A stretch of 64,000 bases of DNA from Eubacterium plexicaudatum ASF492 (GTDB taxonomy: Bacteria > Bacillota > Clostridia > Lachnospirales > Lachnospiraceae). A program made the position numbers and the translations under genes. The notes below the pieces were generated by a model. That model searched no databases, was not told where the DNA came from, and worked only from the letters and a program-made list of their open reading frames with translations. Positions 7,772-16,823 of the stretch are shown here, in pieces. The first letter of the stretch is position 1; each line of letters begins with the position of its first letter. The stretch lies in assembly GCF_000364225.2 (NCBI RefSeq), contig NZ_AQFT02000001.1:496001-560000 (forward strand), given 5' to 3'.

Positions 7772-8439
7772 TTGAAAAAAATAGCAATCATTGAAGATGA
7801 TACCGATATTTGCAACATGATAACAAAGTTTCTGATAAATCACAATTATGAAGTGTATTCTGCCCCTAATGGAAGAGAGGGAATAGACCTATGCCAGAAA
7901 TTTTTACCAGACCTTATCATTTTGGATTTAATGCTTCCAATTCTAAATGGCGATAGTGTGATAAAGCAATTAAGAACATATACAGATATTCCTGTAATTG
8001 TTGTGTCTGCAAAAACAATGGTACAATCCAAAATAGATTTACTGCGTTTGGGAGCAGATGACTATATGACAAAACCTTTTAACCTTTTTGAGTTACTTGC
8101 AAGGATTGAGGCTAACTTAAAAAGAAGTGTAACTGCTCCCATGAAAGCGGATATTCACTTAAAGTATAAGGATATTAAAATCGAAAACTGTAATGCCTAT
8201 ATAAAAGGAGCAATCGTACAATTTACATCAACAGAATTATCAATTTTAATCCTTCTGTTACAATATCCGCAAAAAATTTTTTCAAAACAAAATATTTATG
8301 AATCAATCTGGCAGGAAGAATATGCCTACGATAATGATACAATCAACACGCATATCAGTAACATTCGGAAAAAAATAAAAAAGCATACGGATACTGATTA
8401 TATAGAAACTGTATGGGGATTGGGTATAAACTGAAATAA
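7772..8439 (+). CDS. OmpR-type response regulator
   Basis: A two-component response regulator of about 222 residues. The receiver domain shows the acidic pair in IIEDD, the phosphorylated aspartate in LIILDLMLP and the lysine in DDYMTKPF. A winged-helix DNA-binding domain fills the C-terminal 95 residues, ending in ETVWGLG. The best start is TTG at 7772, placed seven bases after TGGAGG; the ATG at 7757 overlaps that ribosome site. One G is missing near 8422-8424, so the frame as given ends at 8434 with GLGIN. Restoring it gives the family ending GLGYKLK and a stop at 8437-8439. It probably controls the ABC transporter that follows. The IS upstream separates the gene from its promoter. Confidence 0.85.
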
Positions 8440-8502
8440 TTTTTATTTCTTTAGATTTTTTTAGATTTGGATTGTAAATTAGCATGGAAAGGAGTTGGTA
8501 AA

Positions 8503-9419
8503 ATGTCAGAGATTATTTGTCAAACAACAGAACTTTGTAAAAATTACAAAAATTTCCATGTATTACAAAATGTTAATTTTTCAATTAACCGGGGAGAAAT
8601 ATATGGGTTAGTCGGTGAAAACGGCGCTGGAAAGTCTACCCTAATCCGTATATTGACGGGATTAGCATTTAAAAGCAGCGGTATCATTACTCTGTTCGGA
8701 AAAACAGATTATTTGCAGCATGAACGTACTAAAATTGGCTGTACGATTGAAATGCCTGCATTGTATAAAGATATGACTGCAAAACAAAATTTAGAGATTC
8801 AGCGGGTACAAAGGGGCATTCCAGACCAAAAATGTATCTCAAAAACATTGGAACTTGTCGGACTGAATAATACGGAAAAAAAGAAAGTAAATAACTTTTC
8901 TTTGGGTATGAAACAGCGTTTGGCATTGGCTGTTGCTCTTTTGGGTGAGCCGGAATTTCTAATCTTAGATGAACCTGTCAATGGATTAGACCCAACAGGT
9001 ATTATTGAACTTAGAGAGCTGCTTAAAAAGTTAGCCCAGGAAAACCATGTAACAATATTGATTTCAAGCCATATTTTAAGTGAGCTTAACCAGCTTGCAA
9101 CTTGTTATGGCTTTTTACATCATGGTAAGCTGCTGAAACAAATTACGGCAGAAGAATTAAATGAAGAATGTAAGCGGCATATTAAACTGAAAACAGACGA
9201 TACGAAAAAAACTGTTACTGTTTTGGAAGAACAGCTAAAAATCAAAATTTTTCTGTATATCCAGACAATTTTATAAGGATATATGAGAAACTGGAAGAAA
9301 CACATACTATTTCAAAAACGCTTTCTTCTAATGGCATTGTTGTTGAAGAAATGTCTGTACAAGGGGAAGAATTAGAAACCTATTTTGAAAATCTAATAGG
9401 AGGGTGCAGATATGTATAA
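8503..9419 (+). CDS. ABC transporter ATP-binding protein (lantibiotic/bacitracin-resistance type)
   Basis: The ATPase of a peptide-antibiotic export or protection transporter. It has Walker A GENGAGKST (residues about 40-48), the signature NFSLGMKQR, Walker B FLILDEP and the H-loop ISSHIL. An AAAGGAG site stands eight bases before the ATG at 8503. The frame breaks at 9244-9252 (AAAATTTTT); one extra base continues the protein for about 55 residues to a TAA at 9417-9419 that overlaps the permease start. The ATPase core is intact, and only the variable C-terminal domain is affected. Its setting between a response regulator and a permease plus kinase is that of antimicrobial-peptide sensing modules. 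Confidence 0.85.
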
Positions 9420-10250
9420 TCAGTTGAAATCTGAATTTCTGAAACTGAAATATTCCAAACTGTTTATAGCGGTTCCAATTCTTTTTTGGCAGGGCTGATT
9501 TTGTATGGGAGTTTCAGCCTGTCCGTAGGGGGAACACAGCTCTTCGTTTCAGAGGGAGATGAAGAAACAAATGCTGCCATACAAGGAATTATTGGCTTTT
9601 TTGCATTTACATTTGAAAACATTGATACACCTAAATTTAGCGAAATTATGCAATCCTGTATATCCTGCAATGTATTTCTCTGGATTGTTACCCTCATTTT
9701 AACCATACAATTTTTCTGCTATGATTACTCTACGGGTACAATCAAACTCCCTGTTGCCTATGGAATAGATAGAGTAAAAGTTTACTTTGCAAAGACTATT
9801 GTTATTGTTTTATATAATGCAGTCTGCTATTTTATATTCAATACCATTACACTTTTGTTTACTTGTTTGCAGACCGGGTATCTCCCCGACACAACTGAGT
9901 TGGCACAATATTTAAGTTATGTCGGATTAAATTTTTTAGTATTGGTTTCATTTATCTTACTTTGCCTTACTATATGCATCTGCTTGAAAAATACCGGTAT
10001 TATTGCAACTGTCATGTGTTTATTTACTTTGGGCGGCGCAGTAATATATACCGGGATATGGCAAGATTTTCACAGTCATGCAATATTAAAATATTTAGTC
10101 TGGCTCAATCCATTATACTATTGGATGAACATGGGAACTTTCCGGCTTGAATATGGGCTAATCAATGAAATAATCATATATTTTATTTTCAGTTTATTAT
10201 TTTTACTGCCCCTGTCTGTTATACTTGTCAGAAAACAGGAGTTTAAGTAA
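9412..10250 (+). CDS. ABC-2 type transporter permease
   Basis: A membrane subunit of about 279 residues with six likely transmembrane helices, the ABC-2 permease pattern seen in lantibiotic-immunity and bacitracin-type exporters. The start MYNQLKSEFLKLKYSK is typical for these permeases and overlaps the end of the ATPase gene by eight bases. A T run at 9482-9487 is one base short; adding it joins the first 25 residues to the rest. Only one permease gene is present, whereas classical LanFEG systems have two, so the transporter may act as a homodimer of this subunit. Confidence 0.8.
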
Positions 10251-10312
10251 TTTTATAAAACGAATAGTCAGCAGAAAATATTTTCTGAAATTCACCGAAG
10301 GAGAGAATGTTA

Positions 10313-11214
10313 ATGATGTATTTATTACTGGTCTTATTAAATATAATATTGGCATTTTCTCTTTTTTCATGGAAACGCCAAATTTGTGAAATAACAAAAC
10401 AGATTAGCGAAAACAAAAAACTGCGAATTTCCTTATCAAATAAGCAAATAGAAAAATTAGCAGGTATCATCAACGAAAAAAAACATTTAGAACAGAAAAC
10501 AAATATCCAGATTATACAGGAAAAAGAGCAATTAAAACACTCTATTGCTAATATTAGCCATGATTTAAGAACGCCTTTAACATCAATCCAAGGATATCTA
10601 ACACTCTTAAAAGATTGTGAAGATAAAGAAGAACAGGAACACTACTTTTCTGTTATTCAGGCAAAAACAGACTATTTAACAGAACTAGTGCAAATATTTT
10701 ATGATTTGTCATTGATAGAAAGTGATGATTATATTCTGGGAATTGAAAAAATAGATGTAAACAGAATTGTAACCGACTGTCTGATTAACAAATATAACGA
10801 ATTAAAAGAACTGTCCCCCACTATTAAAATAGAAAATGCTCCTGTATGGATAACCGGAAATGCTGTTGCCTGCAAAAGAATTATTGATAACCTGGTTACA
10901 AACGCAATACGGTATTCTAATGATTATATTGAAATTGTGATGGACGCAGATGGTATCTTTACAGTAAAAAACACTACATCAGAATTAAAAATATAGATGT
11001 TAATATACTATTTCAAAAATTTTATACAGTAGATACATCACGTTCAAACGGGAATACAGGGTTGGGGTTATATATTGTAAAAGAGTTATTAAATAAAATA
11101 GAGGGTGGTATAAAGGAAATTAGTTACAAAAATAATATATTAACAGTTTCTGTTTATTTTAAACTTTATAAGCAAAAATGTGATATTTGCTCTTTGGGGC
11201 AGAGAACAATATGA
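10313..11214 (+). CDS. Sensor histidine kinase
   Basis: The partner kinase of the response regulator at 7772. It has a short N-terminal membrane helix, a coiled-coil linker, the H-box SHDLRTPLTS (phosphorylated histidine near residue 83), an N-box IIDNLVTNAI and, after one base is restored in A5 at 10987-10991, the GLGLYIVKEL G2-box of the ATP-binding domain. No extracellular sensor domain is present, which is common for kinases that work with a peptide ABC transporter. The start at 10313 has an AAGGAG site eight bases upstream; 10307 is an alternative. The 3' end is uncertain: another contraction in AAAAA near 11175-11179 would put the natural stop at about 11183. Confidence 0.82.
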
Positions 11215-11533
11215 TGTATCAGGCAGCCTGTATACTGTAAAACACCTGTTACTGAATGTGGCATATTTAGTGTTGGTTGCAGCGGCGGTATATCCAATAG
11301 CAACAATAAGAAAATGGAAGAAAAAAAAACAGACAACGAGATTGATACTCTTTGACATTATAAGGCATGGCATATTGCCACTACTGTTACTCTGTTTGCC
11401 CTATATGGTAAGTATTCCATTATGGGTAGTATGGTATTTTGTAAAAGACTTGTTCCTTGTTTTGTTGGTAAATTCAAGTCTGCTTTGGGTTATGGGATTA
11501 TACAAAATATTATTTGCGGTATTCAAGACATGA
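11180..11533 (+). pseudogene. C-terminal fragment of a membrane protein
   Basis: The frame encodes about 117 residues with three or four hydrophobic helices separated by basic stretches (RKWKKKKQTTR). It has no credible start, since its first codons lie inside the end of the kinase gene. The style suggests the membrane tail of a larger protein, perhaps a beta-lactamase-related serine hydrolase, but that is a guess. The missing 5' part was probably removed or displaced when the segment to the left arrived, so this marks the border between accessory DNA and the resident chromosome. Confidence 0.5.
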
Positions 11534-11615
11534 CAGACTACGTGCTGTTATTGCTCTGAATTATAAAAAGCAACTGTAAACCATACACTGTCCTATATGG
11601 GAGGGGGAGATGTAA

Positions 11616-12308
11616 ATGCAGAAGAATCACACTTACAGACATGAGCTGAAATTCCGGATTTCCATGGCGGATTATCTTGCCATACGGCAGCGGCTGCGCT
11701 CGGTTATGAAGCCGGATGAACATGCAAGGAAAGACGGGCGCTATCTGATTCGAAGTATATACTTTGACAATCCGGATGATAAAGCGCTGCGTGAGAAAAT
11801 AAACGGTGTGCAAAAACGTGAGAAATTTCGCATTCGCTATTATAACGATGATTTTTCTTTTATACTATTGGAAAAAAAGATCAAACACAACGGCCTTTGC
11901 ATGAAAATAGATGCCAGGCTTACGGAAAACGAATGTCGGACTTTGCTGAAAGGAGACAGAAGTCATATGATGGCGCATCCTTTTGGGCTTGTACGGGAGC
12001 TTTACTGTAAAATGAACAGTCAGCAGCTTCGTCCGAGAGTGCTGGTGTCTTATATACGGGAACCTTATGTATATGCCGCAGGAAACGTCCGTGTTACGTT
12101 TGATTCTCATATTCGAAGTACACTGTTTCATCGGTCTTTTTTAGAAGAGCGTGTATCGGATATCGAGGTTATTGACAATCCGGGAGATATGATTCTGGAG
12201 GTTAAGTATGATGCGTTTTTGCCGGATGTCATTCGGTTTCTTCTGCAGACGGAAACGATTCGTCAGCAGGCGTATTCAAAATACGGAGCCTGCCGCAGGT
12301 TTGGCTAA
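11616..12308 (+). CDS. VTC-domain polyphosphate polymerase-like protein
   Basis: A 230-residue protein of the VTC family, whose eukaryotic members make polyphosphate from ATP in a tunnel lined with basic residues. Family landmarks are visible: RHELKFRI near the start, RSIYFDN, KFRIRYY, the ILLEKKIKHNG lysine strand, and EVKYDAFLPD near the end. A GGGAGGGGGAG site lies just upstream. The next gene, encoding a DUF4956 membrane protein, starts 26 bases later and a CotH-kinase gene follows. This three-gene order is recurrent in Clostridia and other bacteria, but its role is not established. The protein is cytoplasmic, with no signal peptide. Confidence 0.85.
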   Translation: MQKNHTYRHELKFRISMADYLAIRQRLRSVMKPDEHARKDGRYLIRSIYFDNPDDKALREKINGVQKREKFRIRYYNDDFSFILLEKKIKHNGLCMKIDARLTENECRTLLKGDRSHMMAHPFGLVRELYCKMNSQQLRPRVLVSYIREPYVYAAGNVRVTFDSHIRSTLFHRSFLEERVSDIEVIDNPGDMILEVKYDAFLPDVIRFLLQTETIRQQAYSKYGACRRFG

Positions 12309-12334
12309 ATGAAAAATCAGGAGGAATAAAACAT

Positions 12335-13005
12335 ATGAGTTTTAATGATATTTTTAAGTCCGGTTTTCTGGAGAGTGTATCTGAATTTTCAATGATTGAT
12401 ACGATTTTAGGGATGACAATTGCCCTGATGATTGGTTTGTTTATTTTCATAATTTATAAAAAAACGTTGACCGGTATGATGTATTCCGAAAGCTTCGCAC
12501 TGACACTGGTTGGTTTGTCTCTTGTGACGACTCTTGTAATTATGGCGGTTACGTCAAATGTGGTACTTTCGCTCGGCATGGTCGGTGCGCTGTCCATTGT
12601 TCGTTTTCGGACGGCCATTAAAGAACCGGTAGAGATTGTATTTTGTTCTGGGCGTTGGCTGCAGGTATTGTGATTGGAGCAGGTATGATTCCGCTGGCTA
12701 TCATCGGATCCGTAATGATTGGAGTCATTCTTTTGCTGTTTGCAAATCGTAAAATTAACAATCGTTCCTGTATTCTTGTGTTAAATTTGCGCAATGAAAT
12801 GGCGGAGCAGGAGATTTTTGGCATTTTGAACCACGATGTGGAACGGTATGTCGTAAAGTCTAAAACAGTGAATGCGGCAGGAATGGAACTGACAGCCGAG
12901 CTGTGCACGAAAAATGCCAATACGGCATTTGTGAATCGGATTTACGGTGTTCCGGGAGTAGAGAACGCGACGTTAGTCAGTTATAACGGGGAATATATGT
13001 CCTGA
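12335..13005 (+). CDS. DUF4956 membrane protein
   Basis: A membrane protein of about 223 residues. The N-terminal half has four predicted helices and the conserved family signature SLGMVGALSIVRFRTAIKEP. The C-terminal half is a soluble ferredoxin-like domain. The frame is interrupted by a missing T in 12641-12644; restoring it turns IVFCSGRW into IVFLFWALAAG and continues to 13005. An AGGAGGAAT site precedes the ATG. The family is nearly always next to VTC-domain and CotH genes, as here, so a joint process at the membrane is likely. Confidence 0.85.
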
Positions 13006-13017
13006 TGGAGGGAAAAC

Positions 13018-14708
13018 ATGATCGCATATAAAAATATATCGAAAATAGTTGCTGTGGTCATGGCTGGTGCTGTCTGTTTTTGTCTGGCTGCAATGGCCTT
13101 TGAAAAAACACTCACAGAAGTTTTTGGAGGTTCTCATGTCACAATGGAATATGAGTCCCGGCTGTTTGATACGGATGAAGTGCTGCATATTAATATTATT
13201 ATGGATGAAGCGGAATGGGACGATATGCTTTCCAATGCTGTTTCGGAGACGTACGGTCAGTGTGACGTAGAGATCAACGGAGAAATGTTTTATCGTGTTG
13301 GCATCCGGCCAAAAGGAAATACAAGCCTTACCTCCATTGCCAATGATCCGGAGACGGACCGGTACAGCTTTAAGCTGGAATTTGATCGGTATGTGGACGG
13401 TCAGAGCTGTTATGGCCTGGATAAGCTGGTATTAAACAACAATTATGCCGATGCAACGAACATGAAGGAAGCGTTTGTTTACGATATGTATCGGTATCTG
13501 GACGTGGATGCCTCGCTTTACAACTATGCCCAAATATCTGTCAACGGTGACGATTGGGGTGTATATCTGGCGCTGGAAGCGGTGGAAGAAAGTTTTATGC
13601 TGCGAAATTATGGTACGCAAAGAGGGAAGCTCTATAAGCCGGAAAGTATGAATATGAGAGGAGAACAGTCGGGCGGCAATGGCGCAGATTTAAACTATAT
13701 GGATGATGAATTGGACAGCTATTCGGCCATCTGGGACGGGGAAGTGACGGATAGTGGGAAAGCGGATCACAGACGGGTTGTAACCGCTTTGAAAAATATA
13801 GCGGAAGGCGCTTCTTTGGAAACTTATATGGATGTGGATAATCTTTTAAAATATATGGCCGTTCATGTTTTTTCAGTCAATGAAGACAGCCTGTCGGGTA
13901 GAATGGCACATAATTATTATCTGTATGAAGACGATGGAAGACTTAATATTCTGCCCTGGGATTATAACCTTACACTTGGCGGTATGGGCGGGATGCGTAG
14001 CAGCAATGACAGCGCAACGGACATGGTAAATGATGCCATTGATCAGGCTTTTTCCGGTACGGCTTTTTTGACACGCTGATGGAAAACGAAGAGTACCACT
14101 CCAGATATTTTGGCTATTTACAGCAGCTTGCGGATGAATATATTTCCGGCGGCGGATTTGAACGGTTTTACAACCGTGTGCGCGGCCAGATTGATTCTCT
14201 GGTTGAGCGTGATCCGACTGCTTTCTATACTTATGAAGAGTATTCCAAAGCGGCAGATATGCTGTATGAGGTGGTGCAGCTGCGAGGACAGTCCATAAAA
14301 GGCCAGATAGAAGGAACGATTCCCTCTACGGACAGTGAGCAACAAAATTCAAATGCTGTGAGCAGCTCCTTTGTAGATGCTTCGCATCTGGATTTGAGTG
14401 TTATGGGAAGTATGGATATGGGGGATCGTATGAAGCAGCTTCCGGAAGGTCAGGCGGGAGAATTTTCAAAGCAGGACGAATCATTTTCGTTTGAAGAAGG
14501 GAACTTTCCGCAAGGTTCTGACCGACCGCCAAACGAAACAACAGGGGAGTCGGAAAGAGATCCGGGAAAGATGCCGGATAGGAACTTTGCGGAAAGCAAC
14601 AGCGATTCTGCCATGAAAGACAATCTTGTTTTATATGGCGTATGTTTGGTTATTTTGATGATTGCTTTATTATTTGCAAAAAGATATCGCAGACGGCCAC
14701 GCAAATAA
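13018..14708 (+). CDS. CotH-family kinase, membrane anchored at both ends
   Basis: A large exported protein of about 563 residues with a CotH kinase domain. CotH of Bacillus is an atypical protein kinase that phosphorylates spore-coat proteins. An N-terminal membrane or signal segment (residues 10-28) comes first. The kinase core follows, with the RPKGNTSL loop, the YSFKLEFD lysine strand and the NILPWDYN metal-binding aspartate. A low-complexity acidic region and a C-terminal membrane helix ending in KRYRRRPRK complete it. A missing T in 14064-14069 splits the gene; adding it converts AFLTR into AFFDTLMENEEY. The C-terminal anchor suggests it acts on the outer face of the membrane, and the neighbours are the VTC and DUF4956 genes. 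Confidence 0.85.
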
Positions 14709-14714
14709 GACCGA

Positions 14715-15257
14715 TCAGTCCGTACGGATATCTTTTTGATAAATCAGCTCGACAATTTCTCCGATATTTTTGCAGCTTTCTAATTTTAGATTTACTTTTT
14801 GAAATCCTGCGGGGAAAAGCGGAATGCCATTTCCAAGGATGGTTGGCATAACGTAAATGTAATACCGGTCAATCAGATTTTCACGCATAAAACAACGAAC
14901 AATTTCTCCGCCTCCCATCAGCCAGATATTTCCTGTATGTTTTTTGCGGATGAAATCTAACACTTGCTGTCCGGACGGCAAAGAGATGAATTGAACATTC
15001 GGATCATATGGGTGCTGCTGACGTGTGCATACATAGCAGGGCATTCCCTCGTAGGGCCATTTGTCAGGTGAAAGCTCATTTTTTACCTGTCGGTAAGTTT
15101 TCCCTCCAAGTATGATCGCCTGCAGAGAATGGTAGAAATTCTCGTAATCAAGATCGGGAGAAGGCCCTGTCGTTTCCTCCAAAAATCCGATGCTGCCATC
15201 TTTTTCAGCAATGTAGCCATCCAAGGACATTGCAATATATAGAATGAGTTTGTTCAT
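14715..15257 (-). CDS. RibD C-terminal / dihydrofolate reductase-like protein
   Basis: A 180-residue reductase of the RibD C-terminal family, which uses NADPH and shares the dihydrofolate reductase fold. The start MNKLILYIAMSLDGYIAEKD, the AIILGGKTY strand and the GNIWLMGGGEIV nucleotide-binding loop are typical. The natural substrate is not known for stand-alone members; they are not the main folate enzyme. An AAAGGAGC ribosome site is visible on the minus strand. Its stop lies six bases from the convergent CotH gene. Confidence 0.85.
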   Translation of the reverse strand: MNKLILYIAMSLDGYIAEKDGSIGFLEETTGPSPDLDYENFYHSLQAIILGGKTYRQVKNELSPDKWPYEGMPCYVCTRQQHPYDPNVQFISLPSGQQVLDFIRKKHTGNIWLMGGGEIVRCFMRENLIDRYYIYVMPTILGNGIPLFPAGFQKVNLKLESCKNIGEIVELIYQKDIRTD

Positions 15258-15303
15258 GATGTGCTCCTTTCGGTTCAGGTTGCTCCATCCGTGCAGCTGC
15301 GTG

Positions 15304-16224
15304 TTATTTTAGAATGTATTCTGTTTTTTCTATCACTTCAATCACGCAGCTGTGTGGCTTATTTGGATTGTCTTTTTCATAATTTATACCAACTGGCAGA
15401 ATTTTGCCGGTATAATCTTCGAACGCCTGTGTGTATTGTCTGTCTTTCATCTGTCGTATGGCTGCATGGGCGCATTTATGATATTTTAATTCCACAAGCA
15501 GAGCAGGTTTATCTGTGTGTGGCAATGGCAGAAAAGCAATATCTGCAAAGCCTTTCCCGGCAGGAAGTTCACGGATTAATTTGTAATCTTTTCTGGCACT
15601 GTAATATGCAAGTCCAATTGCAAACCCAAGAGAGTTTTCATCGTTATAGGTCAATAACAGCAATTTCAAATGCTTAAAATTAGTAAACGTGTATCCGTCA
15701 TACCAGCTGCATGTTTCGTCAAAGTTCATGTCAAATCGTTCACATAATACTTTCACTTCTTCTTCGGTAAAACCGGTGTACGGTTCGAAGTCAGCCTGAT
15801 CAATCATGGAATATTCCCAAAACATATTCAATGCGGAGTGCTGTCCGTACTTTTTTACAGGAAGAATCCCTGTCATATAGACAAGTGCGACATAAGGCTG
15901 GTCTTTTAACAGATTTCTTAAAAAATCAAGATATTGCTTCTGCATAGGTTCCGATTCTTGTCGTTCGCGCATGATACAATCCCATTCGTCTATCAGGAAA
16001 ATAAATTCACGGTCGGTTTCTACAAAAATTTCTCGTAGTGCGGCAGCCAGCATTTCCAGTGCCATGGATTTGCCGAACCGCCGTGGTCTGCTGACACAGA
16101 TATATTTATCTTTTGTATTTAAACGCTCATTTGTACATGCGATCAGATTGGTCTTGTCCACATATATTTTGGAGCGGACAGATTGCTGAAAGCTTTTATT
16201 TCCCGGATTTAAATAAATTCCCAT
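15304..16224 (-). pseudogene. AAA-ATPase-like / PD-(D/E)XK protein with internal deletions
   Basis: It belongs to the AAA-ATPase-like family (PF09820 with a C-terminal PD-(D/E)XK nuclease-like domain) that is present in many copies in gut Clostridia. The N-terminal YVDKT and SRPRRFGKS (a Walker A variant), the Walker B-like FIFLIDEWD and the C-terminal LVELKYHK are intact. Full members have 520-570 residues and this one has 306. Two in-frame gaps are evident from the family pattern: about 80-100 residues after EMLAA, and about 140 after DGYTFTNFKH, where the text jumps to LLLTYNDENSL. The retained frame is curious, but the missing segments include much of the ATPase core, so activity is doubtful. 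Confidence 0.72.
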
Positions 16225-16340
16225 ACGGTTTGCCTTTCTGCAAAAACGTGCATCTTAAAACAGCGGTATCGTCTATTGTTCATTATACAGGGGATATTGT
16301 AAATTAACAAGTAAATGTTATGGCATTTTGTATTATGCTC

Positions 16341-16398
16341 TTGACAATGTCAATCTATAATGATAGACTGAAAACAGATAGTCTATTGCTATAGATTG
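16341..16398 (+). promoter_or_regulatory. Promoter with nested dyads, probable BlaI-type operator
   Basis: TTGACA (16341-16346) is followed after 17 bases by TAGACT (16364-16369). Overlapping and following it are inverted repeats: CAATCTATA (16351-16359) with TATAGATTG (16390-16398), and ATAGACT with AGTCTAT inside. Binding of the BlaI-type repressor encoded next would block this promoter, which gives autoregulation of the blaI-blaR1 unit. Confidence 0.6.
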
Positions 16399-16463
16399 AG
16401 AATTCGGCAAAATAGAATTGCGACAGGAACAGTGGAAAATTTTTAGTGCAGGAGGGGATTAAA

Positions 16464-16823
16464 ATGGAGCGGATATCGGAAGGAGAATATCGTTTTTTAA
16501 GTATTTTATGGGAGGATGAGCCGGTTGCCAGTCCGGAATTAGTAAAGCGGTGCAATGCGCAGCTTGGCTGGAAAAAATCGACTACGTATACGGTGATTAA
16601 AAAGCTGATTGGCAAGGGTATCGTGAAAAATGAGAATACGATCGTTTCCACACTTGTTTCAAAGGATGAAGTAGACAGGTGGCAGGGGGAGGAACTGCTG
16701 CAGCGTACGAGCAAAGGCAATGTGCCGGCATTTTTAGCGGCATTTTTAAAGGACCGGAAACTGTCGGGCGCGGATATGGAACGCATCCGGCGAATGATTG
16801 ATGAAATGGAGGAGGAGCAATGA
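16464..16823 (+). CDS. BlaI/MecI-family transcriptional repressor
   Basis: A 119-residue winged-helix repressor. The N-terminal 70 residues form the helix-turn-helix (SPELVKRCNAQLGWKKSTTYTV and the following wing) and the C-terminal part is the dimerisation helix region. The start at 16464 has an AGGAGGGG site seven bases upstream. Members are cleaved after a signal from the BlaR1-type protease, whose gene overlaps this one by four bases (ATGA). The palindromic promoter just upstream is the obvious target. Confidence 0.88.
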   Translation: MERISEGEYRFLSILWEDEPVASPELVKRCNAQLGWKKSTTYTVIKKLIGKGIVKNENTIVSTLVSKDEVDRWQGEELLQRTSKGNVPAFLAAFLKDRKLSGADMERIRRMIDEMEEEQ

